NCBI GenBank assembly: GCA_903870315.1
Contig: CAIQCJ010000001.1
Span: forward strand, 1-42,702
Source of the DNA: an uncultured bacterium
GTDB lineage: Bacteria; Patescibacteriota; Minisyncoccia; Phycocordibacterales; PALSA-1337
Length of the DNA stretch: 42,702 nt
Reading direction: 5' to 3'
This document shows positions 28,185 to 37,395 of the stretch, one piece after another. The notes beneath the pieces are model-generated. The model had not been told where the DNA came from, did not search any database, and saw only the letters and a program-made list of their open reading frames with translations. How positions within the stretch are numbered: position 1 is the first letter of the stretch; every line of letters starts with the position of its first letter. The position numbers and the translations under genes were made by a program.

Positions 28185-29696
28185 CTATGAGACAAAATGT
28201 TTTTTCCTAATATCTTGTTTTTTTTTCTCCACTTCTTCTTCCTTCCTTTCTTTTCCTGCCTCACCAAGGTCTTTCAGGGCTTTCTCGTCCATAGAGACAA
28301 GCCACAAAGCTCTTTTCTCTAGGTATTCAGTAGTATTTAGTTTCACATCCTCTATAACCTCTTCAAATAGGGCATGTAGCAACCAGCCGATCTTTGGTCC
28401 GGCTGGTATATGACAGACTTCCATAAGTCTTTTACCATCTATTTTTAGCATAGACACAGAAACCGGGCCAGAGAGAGCTTCTTCTATCATGGCCTTGTAT
28501 TTACGTAGTCTATACGGGTTTTCCTTAGGTCTGCCAGTTCCTATACGGTCGCATATGCGCACATTCATGAGATCCCAGATGTTTTCACGTCCCACATTAA
28601 CTATCATACGCCTGACAGCAGATAAGGATATCTGCTCAGTGTCAGAGAAGAACATATGCCAACGGCACAGCTTGTAGACTTTTTCTATTGTTACACGTGA
28701 AAACCTCATTCTTTCTAGTATTTGACGTGTTTCACGTGAACCAATCACTTCGTGGCCATAAAACGTATAAGTATTACTTTCACGTGAAAAGCCTCGACTT
28801 TTTGGCTTACCAACATCATGAAATAGGGCAGAAAGCCTTATCTCTATATCCCATTTCTTATCTGCGGCATGCTGGAGACTTCGAAGTAAATGTTCCCAGA
28901 CGTCATAAACATGAGTCCCTCTTTGTTCTATTCCAATACCTTTCTCTAGTTCTGGTATGAAATGGCTTAACAGAGCTGTTTCATGAAGCATCTCTAATCC
29001 AAGTTTAGGATTAGGAGACATTATTATCTTTGTAAATTCGTCGCGTATACGCTCTGTAGATACATCTTTTATAAGATTATTATGGCTCTGTATGGCCTTA
29101 TAAGTAGCTTTTTCTATAGTGAAACCAAGTTCCACAGCTAGTCTGATAGTACGCATCATCCTTAGCGCATCTTCATTAAAGCGATCCGTTGGATTCCCAA
29201 CGGTTCGTATAACTTTGTCTTTTATATCAGTAAAGCCACCATAAAGATCTATGATGTCCTTTATGGCACCATCTGACAACGAGATAGCTATAGCGTTTAT
29301 GGTGAGGTCACGTCTCTTAAGGTCGTCTTCTAGTTTATCGCTGAAAGACACTCTGTCCGGGTGTCTACGATCAGAATAACCAGTCTCTAGTCTGTACGGT
29401 GTTATTTCTATAGAGCATAAAGTTTCATCGATTGTTCCATCTTCAGTTTTTGTCTCAATATTTTCATTTATGACTGCCACGGTGCCAAATATATTTTCAT
29501 ATACGGTTTTTGGAAATATCTTTTGTATATCTTCAGGCTTTGCGTTTGTAGTAATGTCCCAGTCTTTTGGTTTTCGTCCAAGAAAAATATCACGGACACA
29601 CCCACCAACCAAGTAAGCTTCAAAGCCAGCTCTTTCTAGGTCTTTGACGGTGTTCGCTATCTCCACTGGAATAGGGCTATTTTGAGCCATTTTCAT
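28185..29696 (-). CDS. cca: CCA tRNA nucleotidyltransferase / poly(A) polymerase family with HD domain
   Basis: AYLVGGCVRDIFLGRKPKDWDITTNAKPEDIQKIF; DRFNEDALRMMRTIRLAVELGF; LFHDVGKP. Confidence 0.93.
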   Translation of the reverse strand: MKMAQNSPIPVEIANTVKDLERAGFEAYLVGGCVRDIFLGRKPKDWDITTNAKPEDIQKIFPKTVYENIFGTVAVINENIETKTEDGTIDETLCSIEITPYRLETGYSDRRHPDRVSFSDKLEDDLKRRDLTINAIAISLSDGAIKDIIDLYGGFTDIKDKVIRTVGNPTDRFNEDALRMMRTIRLAVELGFTIEKATYKAIQSHNNLIKDVSTERIRDEFTKIIMSPNPKLGLEMLHETALLSHFIPELEKGIGIEQRGTHVYDVWEHLLRSLQHAADKKWDIEIRLSALFHDVGKPKSRGFSRESNTYTFYGHEVIGSRETRQILERMRFSRVTIEKVYKLCRWHMFFSDTEQISLSAVRRMIVNVGRENIWDLMNVRICDRIGTGRPKENPYRLRKYKAMIEEALSGPVSVSMLKIDGKRLMEVCHIPAGPKIGWLLHALFEEVIEDVKLNTTEYLEKRALWLVSMDEKALKDLGEAGKERKEEEVEKKKQDIRKKHFVS

Positions 29697-29798
29697 AACT
29701 ATAATGTAGCATTATTTGGGGTTTTTGGCTATGTGCGCTACTATAACGATGCGTGTTCTGTGAGATGTTTGTAAATGTTATAGATATATAGCGCCAAT

Positions 29799-29870
29799 GC
29801 CCTCGTAGTGAAATGGATATCACACCAGTCTTCGGAACTGATGTTGGGGGTTCGAGTCCCTCCGAGGGCA
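29799..29870 (+). tRNA. tRNA-Arg (TCG)
   Basis: GCCCTCG...CTTCGGA anticodon loop...GGGGTTCGAGTCCCTCCGAGGGCA; no encoded CCA. Confidence 0.9.
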
Positions 29871-29945
29871 CAAGGATGTTTCAGAAAATTTTGTAAAAAA
29901 AGAAAATTGCGCTATACTAAGACACGCTCATTTTCAGAATATTTT

Positions 29946-30016
29946 GCGGGTATTGTTTAATGGTAGGACGCGTCCTTGCCAAGGACGAGGTGGGAGTTCG
30001 ATTCTCCCTACCCGCA
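29946..30016 (+). tRNA. tRNA-Gly (GCC)
   Basis: GCGGGTA...CGTCCTTGCCAAGGACG...GGGAGTTCGATTCTCCCTACCCGCA. Confidence 0.95.
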
Positions 30017-30148
30017 CATTTTGTAAGACTGCACACAGCTAGCATATTTGGGTTTTTTGTATTTGTAAGTCCCATATATTTAGTATCCAGTGTCCTTGTC
30101 CAAATTTCCTTAATAAATGGCTGTATTACTAAAGCTATACATATAAAC

Positions 30149-30169
30149 TGTGGATAAGTCTGTGGATGT
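30149..30169 (+). promoter_or_regulatory. Paired DnaA-box-like motifs
   Basis: TGTGGATAA (30149-30157) and TGTGGATGT (30161-30169), followed by AT-rich DNA with ACACAAAATA/TATTTTGTGT inverted repeat. Confidence 0.45.
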
Positions 30170-30290
30170 CGTTTATAAAAGACACAAAATATGGCTAACT
30201 ATCGTTATTTTGTGTATTTTATTTTGGCCTTTTGTTAAATGGCTAAACAAAGGCTTTTAACAGCAGGATGGTTTAAAAGTCACTTAAAAT

Positions 30291-30707
30291 GTGTTAGAAA
30301 ACAATTTAAAATTTACAGATACCAGATCGCTCGGAAATATAGGTGAAGATGTTGCTTGTAAATTTCTGGAGAGGAGAGATTTTGTTATTGTTATTAGGAA
30401 TTTTCGTAGAAAATGGGGAGAAATAGATATTGTCGCGCATAGGAAATCTAGCCGAGATCAGATATATAATACGCTGCATTTTTTCGAAGTTAAAAGTGTT
30501 ACAACATATAGGACAGATCACAGTCCAGAAGAAAATGTTCATTCATTTAAAGCAAGACAGATTAAGAGGATGATTCAGACATATATGGCCGATGTTGTTG
30601 GCGGTATGACAGGGGAGGCGGTGTTCGAGTTTCATGTTCTTTGTGTGTATTTGGACGTAAAGAGACGTCTTGCGCGTGTAAAGTGGTTGAATAATATCAT
30701 TATATAG
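30291..30707 (+). CDS. yraN: YraN/UPF0102 family endonuclease-like protein
   Basis: LGNIGEDVACKFLERRDFVIVIRNFRRKWGEIDIVAH...LHFFEVKSV; GTG start. Confidence 0.85.
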   Translation: MLENNLKFTDTRSLGNIGEDVACKFLERRDFVIVIRNFRRKWGEIDIVAHRKSSRDQIYNTLHFFEVKSVTTYRTDHSPEENVHSFKARQIKRMIQTYMADVVGGMTGEAVFEFHVLCVYLDVKRRLARVKWLNNIII

Positions 30708-30804
30708 CTATACTGTTCTCTTATAAGTTATTTTGTGCTACGATAGTGCAACGGAAAGTTTGTTATCATATAAGTATAGTTTCATTGTGTGAGATGTGTG
30801 TATC

Positions 30805-30876
30805 GGGGCGTGGTGTAACGGCTAACATGCCTCTTTTGGGAAGAGGTGACTCCGGGTTCGAATCCCGGCGCCCCGA
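30805..30876 (+). tRNA. tRNA-Pro (TGG)
   Basis: CGGGGCG...CCTCTTTTGGGAAGAGG...CCGGGTTCGAATCCCGGCGCCCCGA. Confidence 0.95.
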
Positions 30877-30881
30877 CAGAT

Positions 30882-31382
30882 ATGATAGAAATATATAAGA
30901 AAATATACAATTTTTTTGATAAGCTTGAAGATGTCGTAAGAGGTCATTTGAGTCAATATCCGATCGTCTATACAATAATCGGTGGTGTAGCAGTTGTATT
31001 ATTTTGGAGAGGGGTTTGGCATACCGCTGATATTCTCCAGTCTCAAGGTGGTTGGCTAGGCGCAATCTTCTATGAGCCAACAAATCTTATAATTGTTACA
31101 ATTGTCTTATTGATGATTGGATTATTTGTGTCATATTTCGTCGGCGACACCATTCTGATTAGTGGTATAAAGAAGCAGAAAAAAGTTACAGACAAGACAG
31201 AGAAAGAAGTTAAGGGAGAAGAACAAGAGTTGATAAAAATCCAGTCAACTATTAAAGAAATGAAGAAAGAAGTTGACGAAATGAAGGAGGAAGTTGACGA
31301 AGAGTACAAAATGCGTCATTCTTCTTCAGCTACAGGTGTTATGATAGGGAATGGGGCTGGTAAGGTTGTAGAGAAAAAGTAA
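30882..31382 (+). CDS. Two-TM membrane protein with charged C-terminal coiled coil, between two tRNAs
   Basis: MIEIYKKIYNFFDKLEDVV...YTIIGGVAVVLFWRGVWHTADI...LIIVTIVLLMIGLFVSYFVGDTILISG; ORF-track start overlaps tRNA-Pro, so reassigned to aa 13. Confidence 0.8.
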   Translation: MIEIYKKIYNFFDKLEDVVRGHLSQYPIVYTIIGGVAVVLFWRGVWHTADILQSQGGWLGAIFYEPTNLIIVTIVLLMIGLFVSYFVGDTILISGIKKQKKVTDKTEKEVKGEEQELIKIQSTIKEMKKEVDEMKEEVDEEYKMRHSSSATGVMIGNGAGKVVEKK

Positions 31383-31384
31383 AA

Positions 31385-31455
31385 GCGGGATTAGTTTAAT
31401 GGTAAAATAACAGTTTTCCAAACTGTGGTTGGGAGTTCGATTCTCCCATCCCGCA
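31385..31455 (+). tRNA. tRNA-Gly (TCC)
   Basis: GCGGGAT...ACAGTTTTCCAAACTGT...GGGAGTTCGATTCTCCCATCCCGCA. Confidence 0.95.
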
Positions 31456-31921
31456 CAAATAAGGGTGATGTTGATGTATGGCTTAATAGAGCCATTGTGT
31501 AGTTCGAGACACTGATGCGTCAAAAATTTTAGTGAGTATTTGAGCCGTATTTTTAGTTCGATTCTCTGCTCCCTTAAACATCGAAGTCGTTTTGTTGCAG
31601 TATATTTTTCCAGTTATTTTGTTTCTACTACGTTAGTTGATTTAGATAGCTCAAGTTTTTTGTCCTTAAGAATGATCTTACTTTTTATGCATGAGAGTAC
31701 TTCTCGCTTTTCAATCAGCAGTCCATTTTGAAGAAGGTATTTTGTAGCATCTCTTCAATGGCTTCCAATGCTTCGATATCCCCAGTTAAAGATCCGATGT
31801 GAGGAGACGGCTAGGCTGTCACGCAGATCGAAATTAGTTAAAGTAAAAGATGCTTCGCATGATATAGCTCATTCGAGCTATCAGGAAGCCCTAAGATTAG
31901 AACTTGGGAATATTTAATAAA

Positions 31922-31950
31922 CAAAAATCCCCCTTACGGGGGGTCTTTTG
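31922..31950. terminator. Bidirectional intrinsic terminator
   Basis: AAAAATCCCCCTTACGGGGGGTCTTTTG. Confidence 0.8.
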
Positions 31951-32031
31951 TTCGATAGTAGTAGAGACAAATGAGCTGTCGAAGGCTTATATGGCTTTAC
32001 TTTTGGCTTTTGGCCCAGACTAGATACAGAT

Positions 32032-32304
32032 TTATTTTACTGCGTCCTTAAGTGCCTTTGCGGCGCGGAACTTTGGAACCTTCATAGCAGGGACCTTTAT
32101 GGCTTCACCTGTGCGAGGGTTACGAGCCTCACGAGCTGCACGCTGCTTTACGGAGAAGATACCAAGACCAGCGATAGATACCTCATCACCCTTCTTAAGG
32201 GAGTCTATAACGCTATTAATAACTGTCTCGACTGCCTGCTCGGCTTGAACCTTTGTTCCGCCGAGGACTCCGTGAACCGCTTCTACAATGCTTGCTTTGT
32301 TCAT
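32032..32304 (-). CDS. hup: HU-family DNA-binding protein
   Basis: MNKASIVEAVHGVLGG...GDEVSIAGLGIFSVKQRAAREARNPRTGEAIKVPAMKVPKFRAAKALKDAV. Confidence 0.95.
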   Translation of the reverse strand: MNKASIVEAVHGVLGGTKVQAEQAVETVINSVIDSLKKGDEVSIAGLGIFSVKQRAAREARNPRTGEAIKVPAMKVPKFRAAKALKDAVK

Positions 32305-32453
32305 GTTTGTTCTATTATGGCTAATAATTTCTCGGTCCACTACAGGCGGATCGAGTCACTGACTATGCATATATTATATATTAAGCTGTATTTTAGGCAA
32401 TAGGCTGTAAAGTTGACCGTCGAGAGCGACTTGATGCCTTGTTAATAATGATT

Positions 32454-33983
32454 TTATCTAGCAAACTCGATGGTTCTTTGTTCACGTATGACTATGACTT
32501 TGATTTCACCAGGATATTTCATATCTTTTTCGATTTTCAAGGCTATCTCGCGTGCAATATTCTTGGATTCTACATCTCCCAACTCTTCTGGTCTGACAAA
32601 GACACGTATTTCACGACCAGCTTGGAGTGCATAGGCTTTTTCTATACCTTTGAATGAAGTAGCTATGGCTTCTAGATCGCCGAGACGCTTCAAGTAGTTT
32701 TCGACATTGTCGCGACGAGCTCCTGGGCGTGATCCGGATATAGCATCAGCAGTCTGGACTATACGGGATTCGATAGTCTCATAAGGGTATTCTTCATGAT
32801 GTGATTGCATAGCCTTGATAACTTCTTCCGGAGCCCCAAACTTTTGTAATATACGACGACCTATTTCGACATGAGTACCAGTGACTTCATGGTCAAGGGC
32901 CTTACCGATATCGTGGAGTAGTGCACCGGCTTTGGCTACTTGTACGTTTGCACCAAGTTCCTCGGCTATCATGCCGGCAATATGGGCCATTTGTACAGAG
33001 TGCATAAGAACATTTTGACCATAACTGGTACGGAAATGTAGACGACCAAGGATGAGCAATATGCGAGGATCGAGACCGATGACACCACATTCATAAGCGG
33101 CTTGCTCACCTTTTTCTTTGATGGTTTTGTTGATATCTTGCTTGGCTTTTTCGACAACCTGTTCGATGCGTGACGGCTGTATACGGCCATCTTTCAGGAG
33201 TTCTTCAAGTGCTAAACGAGCCACGTGGCGACGTACTGGGTCAAATGAAGAGATGGTGATGGCTCCTGGGGTATCATCGACTAGCACCTCAACTCCGGTG
33301 ATACGTTCGAATGATTTTATATTGCGACCTTCCTTACCAATAATCTTACCTTTGACATCATCACTCGGTATAGGAACGACCGTAGACATAACATCAGATG
33401 CTACAGAAGAGGCGAGGCGCTGTATTGAGACAGCTAATATGTCGCGGGCCTTATTTTCTAGTAGTTCTTCACCTTGAGTATCAAGCTTATTCATACGGAC
33501 CATGATATCTTCCTCATAATTTTTCTCGGCAGCCTTGATGACTTCATCTTTCGCTTGTTCTGTTGTTAGACGAGCCACCTTCTCTATAGCTATCTTGCGA
33601 TCTTGCTCTAGCTTGTCAGCTTGCTCGCGGATAGCCTTGATCTCAGCGACACGCTGTTTGACCAATTCAACCTCCTTATCTAGGTCTACTTGGCGTTTAT
33701 CTAGAAAATCCTCCTTTTTTATAAGGCGGTCTTCTACTTGGTGTATCTTTTCCTCCTTCTCTCTTATCTCAACCTTTGCGTCCTCTACGATCTTGGAATT
33801 CTTGGCTTCAGCTTCAGCAGTAATCTTCTTTGCATCTTCTTTGGCTGTCAGGAGCATTTCCTTGATTTCGAGTTCCATTGAACCCTTTTTCCCCAAGGAA
33901 ATGATCAGACGCAAATAGTAACCAACTGCTGCGCCAATGACCCCAGCGATGGAAAGAAATAGTGCGACTAGTTTTAATGACAT
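32454..33983 (-). CDS. rny: Ribonuclease Y
   Basis: N-terminal TM, coiled coil, KH (VKGKIIGKEGRNIKSFERITGVEVLVDDTPGAITIS), HD (LLHDIGKALDHEVTGTHVEIG), REIRVFVRPEE. Confidence 0.96.
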   Translation of the reverse strand: MSLKLVALFLSIAGVIGAAVGYYLRLIISLGKKGSMELEIKEMLLTAKEDAKKITAEAEAKNSKIVEDAKVEIREKEEKIHQVEDRLIKKEDFLDKRQVDLDKEVELVKQRVAEIKAIREQADKLEQDRKIAIEKVARLTTEQAKDEVIKAAEKNYEEDIMVRMNKLDTQGEELLENKARDILAVSIQRLASSVASDVMSTVVPIPSDDVKGKIIGKEGRNIKSFERITGVEVLVDDTPGAITISSFDPVRRHVARLALEELLKDGRIQPSRIEQVVEKAKQDINKTIKEKGEQAAYECGVIGLDPRILLILGRLHFRTSYGQNVLMHSVQMAHIAGMIAEELGANVQVAKAGALLHDIGKALDHEVTGTHVEIGRRILQKFGAPEEVIKAMQSHHEEYPYETIESRIVQTADAISGSRPGARRDNVENYLKRLGDLEAIATSFKGIEKAYALQAGREIRVFVRPEELGDVESKNIAREIALKIEKDMKYPGEIKVIVIREQRTIEFAR

Positions 33984-34268
33984 ATGCGAATGTGATTCGC
34001 TCCTTAGAGACTAAGGCGATAGGATTATTTTATGAGGCTTTGCAAGGGGGTTTGGGCTATCATGTCTAGAAAAGTTCATAATATTTTTTATCACTAAGGC
34101 TTAAAAAAGCGAAATCAAAAATTAAATTGGTAACATGGTCATAATACAATAGGTTAGTGCTTTGCGCAAATTAGATTTTTACTGATTTGCCACATTTTGA
34201 TTTTTGGGTTATAGTCATACAATAATAATTAATTGCGCATGCGCCTTGCGACTTGCGCCTTCATAAAT

Positions 34269-34856
34269 ATGTCATATCTTATACCAACAGTCATAGAGAA
34301 AAGCCCACAAGGTGAACGCGCTTATGATATCTATTCACGTCTTCTGAAAGAGGGGGTTATTTTCCTAGGTGGACCTATTGATGACAGTGTGGCAAATATA
34401 GTTATTGCTCAACTTCTTTTTCTGCAGTCAGAAGACCCAAAGAAAGAGATAAGTATGTATATCAATTCTCCTGGTGGATCAATATCTGCTGGAATGGCTA
34501 TTATAGACACAATGCAACATATCAAGAATGATGTTTCTACGGTCTGTGTCGGTATGGCGGCTTCTATGGGGGCGGTTATATTATCTTGTGGTACAAAAGG
34601 GAAAAGATTTGCATTACCAAATTCTGAGATTATGATTCATCAGCCACTCGGTGGAGTCGAAGGTCAGGCTTCAGATATTGAGATAAGTGCAAAAAGGATT
34701 TTAAAGAATCGTGCAGTCTTGAATAAGATGTTATCCAAGAATACTGGTCAAACATTGAGTAAGATCGAGAAGGATGTTGATCGTGATTTCTTTATGGATG
34801 CCGACGAGTCGAAGAAATACGGTATCATCGATACTATTTTGCCAAGCAAGAAATAA
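34269..34856 (+). CDS. clpP: ATP-dependent Clp protease proteolytic subunit
   Basis: [68 protein letters not shown]; start reassigned from the TTG upstream. Confidence 0.95.
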   Translation: MSYLIPTVIEKSPQGERAYDIYSRLLKEGVIFLGGPIDDSVANIVIAQLLFLQSEDPKKEISMYINSPGGSISAGMAIIDTMQHIKNDVSTVCVGMAASMGAVILSCGTKGKRFALPNSEIMIHQPLGGVEGQASDIEISAKRILKNRAVLNKMLSKNTGQTLSKIEKDVDRDFFMDADESKKYGIIDTILPSKK

Positions 34857-34897
34857 CAACCAGATAAACTCATACCACTCCGGACGACCATCAATCT

Positions 34898-35701
34898 ATG
34901 AGATTACAACGTTTTTATATTTCAAATAAGATGACCGGGCTTGTCGGTGATAAAATTGGGGCACAAAAGGAATTTTCTATCGATTCATCTGAACTTGTGA
35001 ATCAAATCCATCGAGTCTTCCGGTTGGAAGACGGAGACTCAGTAATATTATTTGATGGTTCCGGATATGATTATGAATGTAAGATTTTAGCTGGAGATAG
35101 TAAGTCTGAAAGAGCTAAAGACTCGAAAAAAACAATAGATAACAAAGACAGGATTACTTTTCAAGTGATCTCTTCTGTACGAAGTCGTTTTATGCCAATG
35201 AGGGATATTTATCTGTGTGCAGCTATTACAAAGAAGGACACTTTTGAATGGATTGTTGAGAAGGCCACAGAACTTGGAGTGAATCACATCGTCCCAGTCT
35301 TAGCTGAACGTAGTGAGAAGAAATCATTAAATAATAAGCGTCTTTATAAGATCGCCATCGAAGCTAGTGAACAAAGTGGACGTGGTAATGTGCCAGCCAT
35401 ATTACCTATAACGACACTTGAAGATGTTGTCGGTCTGGTGAAGAGTTTAGATAATACGAAAGCCATAGTCTTGCATACTGAAGGAGATCTTTTGGATAGA
35501 GGTGGTATCACTTTAAGTGATGGGATTTCTGGAGAAATACAACCTATATATGTTTTCATAGGCCCTGAGGGCGGTTGGTCTTTGGTGGAGATGAACTTGT
35601 TTCACGATAGTGAAATCCCTATAAAATGTCTTGGAAATCAAGTCCTTAGAGCTGAAACCGCTGTTGTTGCTGCCCTTTCTATGGTTGTATTTTCGAAATA
35701 A
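34898..35701 (+). CDS. rsmE: 16S rRNA (uracil1498-N3)-methyltransferase
   Basis: MRLQRFYISN; HIVPVLAERS; VFIGPEGGWSLVEMNLF; LGNQVLRAETAVVAAL. Confidence 0.9.
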   Translation: MRLQRFYISNKMTGLVGDKIGAQKEFSIDSSELVNQIHRVFRLEDGDSVILFDGSGYDYECKILAGDSKSERAKDSKKTIDNKDRITFQVISSVRSRFMPMRDIYLCAAITKKDTFEWIVEKATELGVNHIVPVLAERSEKKSLNNKRLYKIAIEASEQSGRGNVPAILPITTLEDVVGLVKSLDNTKAIVLHTEGDLLDRGGITLSDGISGEIQPIYVFIGPEGGWSLVEMNLFHDSEIPIKCLGNQVLRAETAVVAALSMVVFSK

Positions 35702-35791
35702 GTCCTTTCACACAATCTTGAATCAGTCTTCTATAGAGCTAGCTTTTTTGCTACTGATGTTATAGGCTATTCTTCGGAAAGGTAGGTGTAT

Positions 35792-36082
35792 ATGAAACAG
35801 AATGAAGTTTGCAAAAAAGCAAAAGGCGTCTGTTTGGTTAGACAGGGGCGGCTCAAAAGGTTGTTTGTGTGGGATCCAAAGAAGAGGTGCTGGGTCTCCG
35901 ACTCCAACAAAGAAGTTTCTGTGAGACGAATTGGTAAGTCTTCTTGGCGAGTGTTCGCGCCAACCATTAGCGCTGGGCAAGTCATCATCGTCTTGGGCCC
36001 AAAGGACAAAGACAACAGAGACTCCGCCTTTCGTTTGGCGGCTGTTCATTCGTGCAAGAAGGTCTTGCCGTCTGATACTTAG
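35792..36082 (+). CDS. Small basic orphan protein
   Basis: MKQNEVCKKAKGVCLVRQGRLKRLFVWDPKKRCWV...; purine-rich RBS-like GGAAAGGTAGG upstream; terminator immediately downstream. Confidence 0.55.
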   Translation: MKQNEVCKKAKGVCLVRQGRLKRLFVWDPKKRCWVSDSNKEVSVRRIGKSSWRVFAPTISAGQVIIVLGPKDKDNRDSAFRLAAVHSCKKVLPSDT

Positions 36083-36100
36083 TTGATAACCAAATGGATG

Positions 36101-36145
36101 AAAAAGCAGCGTCTTTCATAAAGATGCTGCTTTTCTCTTTTTATT
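36101..36145. terminator. Bidirectional intrinsic terminator
   Basis: AAAAGCAGCGTCTTT-CATA-AAGATGCTGCTTTT. Confidence 0.85.
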
Positions 36146-36154
36146 CCAGATGTA

Positions 36155-37252
36155 TTATTTGTCAGCTTTCTCTAGCCACTGAAAGACCTTTTCGTTAGTT
36201 AGGACTGTCTCCGCATAAGTATAGGCACTTTCACGGTCTGCATCTTTGTAATGTTCTATAATATGATTGACCTCCTCTTCTATCTCTTTCATCTCGGGCT
36301 TTATCTTTTCAGCCGAAGATATGGAGTTCAATATGAGTTGCAGTTTGGCTTTTTTCTCTGCATAAGGACGCCATTCTTTTCTCAAGTCCTCCAGTGTCTT
36401 CTTGGCGTGTTTCAAATAATCATCCAACTTGACACCCATCCTTTCTATATCAGCTGAAAATTGCGATTCTGTTCTGTGGAGCTCACTCTCTACCATGATA
36501 TCTGGAATTTCTACTTGGGTTTCTTCGGCTATCGCATCGGCTATGCGGATACGGCGCTTGTCTTTGGCCTCATTAACTTTCTGTTCAGAAAGCATTGAAG
36601 ATAGTTTATTTTTGAAATCCGGTACATCTGTAAAGTCACCAATCTTCTTTACAAAATCATCTGTCAGTTCTGGCATAGCGGCTTCTACAGCTTTCTCATG
36701 TTCTTCTGGCGACATCTTCTCATGGTCATGGCCTTCGTGAGGAGCACGTGATTTTCTGATACGCAAAATAGTATCATCAATATCTTTGTCAGTGACTTTT
36801 GTCTCATCGGCTGTAGATTTGGCCATCTCTTTTGTAGCTATCTTCTTGTAATCTGGCAATTTTATCTCTGGCATAACGGCTGTAGTTATCTTGAATTCCA
36901 ATGGATTATTTTCGGCCAGCTTAGTTATCTGCGTAGCCGGCTTTCCTATGGCATCGATTTTATTGTCTACAATGATGTCTATATAAGCTTTAGATAAAGC
37001 CAGTTCAGCCATCTCTTCAAGTATAGCCATTGGGCCTACTTTCGTGACTAGAATATTTTCTGGAACCAGACCTTTTCGGAAACCATCTATGGTGACAGAG
37101 TCGTTTATATTTTTTAAAGCTTTGGCACGATAAGAGTTTAGTACGGATTCTGATATGGAACCCATTATCTCGACCTGAGATTTTTTGGTCTTACTTATGG
37201 TGGCTGAAGCATAACTCTTCTGACTTTCTGTGTTTGTGGCTTTTGTTGTCAT
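36155..37252 (-). CDS. tig: Trigger factor
   Basis: SQVEIMGSISESVLNSYRAKALKNINDSVTIDGFRKGLVPENILVTKVG; C-terminal chaperone-domain helices. Confidence 0.88.
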   Translation of the reverse strand: MTTKATNTESQKSYASATISKTKKSQVEIMGSISESVLNSYRAKALKNINDSVTIDGFRKGLVPENILVTKVGPMAILEEMAELALSKAYIDIIVDNKIDAIGKPATQITKLAENNPLEFKITTAVMPEIKLPDYKKIATKEMAKSTADETKVTDKDIDDTILRIRKSRAPHEGHDHEKMSPEEHEKAVEAAMPELTDDFVKKIGDFTDVPDFKNKLSSMLSEQKVNEAKDKRRIRIADAIAEETQVEIPDIMVESELHRTESQFSADIERMGVKLDDYLKHAKKTLEDLRKEWRPYAEKKAKLQLILNSISSAEKIKPEMKEIEEEVNHIIEHYKDADRESAYTYAETVLTNEKVFQWLEKADK

Positions 37253-37343
37253 GACGATTTATTTTGACTTATCTTAAATAATAAATATTTTCTTTATGGC
37301 GTGAGTTTACACGGATAATAGATAAACTGCAAGAAAGCATAAT

Positions 37344-37375
37344 AAAAATCGGACACCTTCAGTTGTCCGATTTTT
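37344..37375. terminator. Intrinsic terminator
   Basis: AAAAATCGGACA...TGTCCGATTTTT. Confidence 0.85.
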
Positions 37376-37395
37376 GGCTAAATATTAAGTCTAGA

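Noticed and set aside
30882-31382. Toxin-antitoxin or tRNA-integrated mobile element gene between the tRNAs
   Set aside because: No integrase, no att-like repeat of the tRNA 3' end, and the protein is a two-TM coiled-coil protein without toxin motifs
29799-31455. Alternative genetic code (UGA=Gly, as in Gracilibacteria/Absconditabacteria)
   Set aside because: Full-length conserved proteins are obtained with the standard code, and the Gly tRNAs seen are GCC and TCC, not UCA
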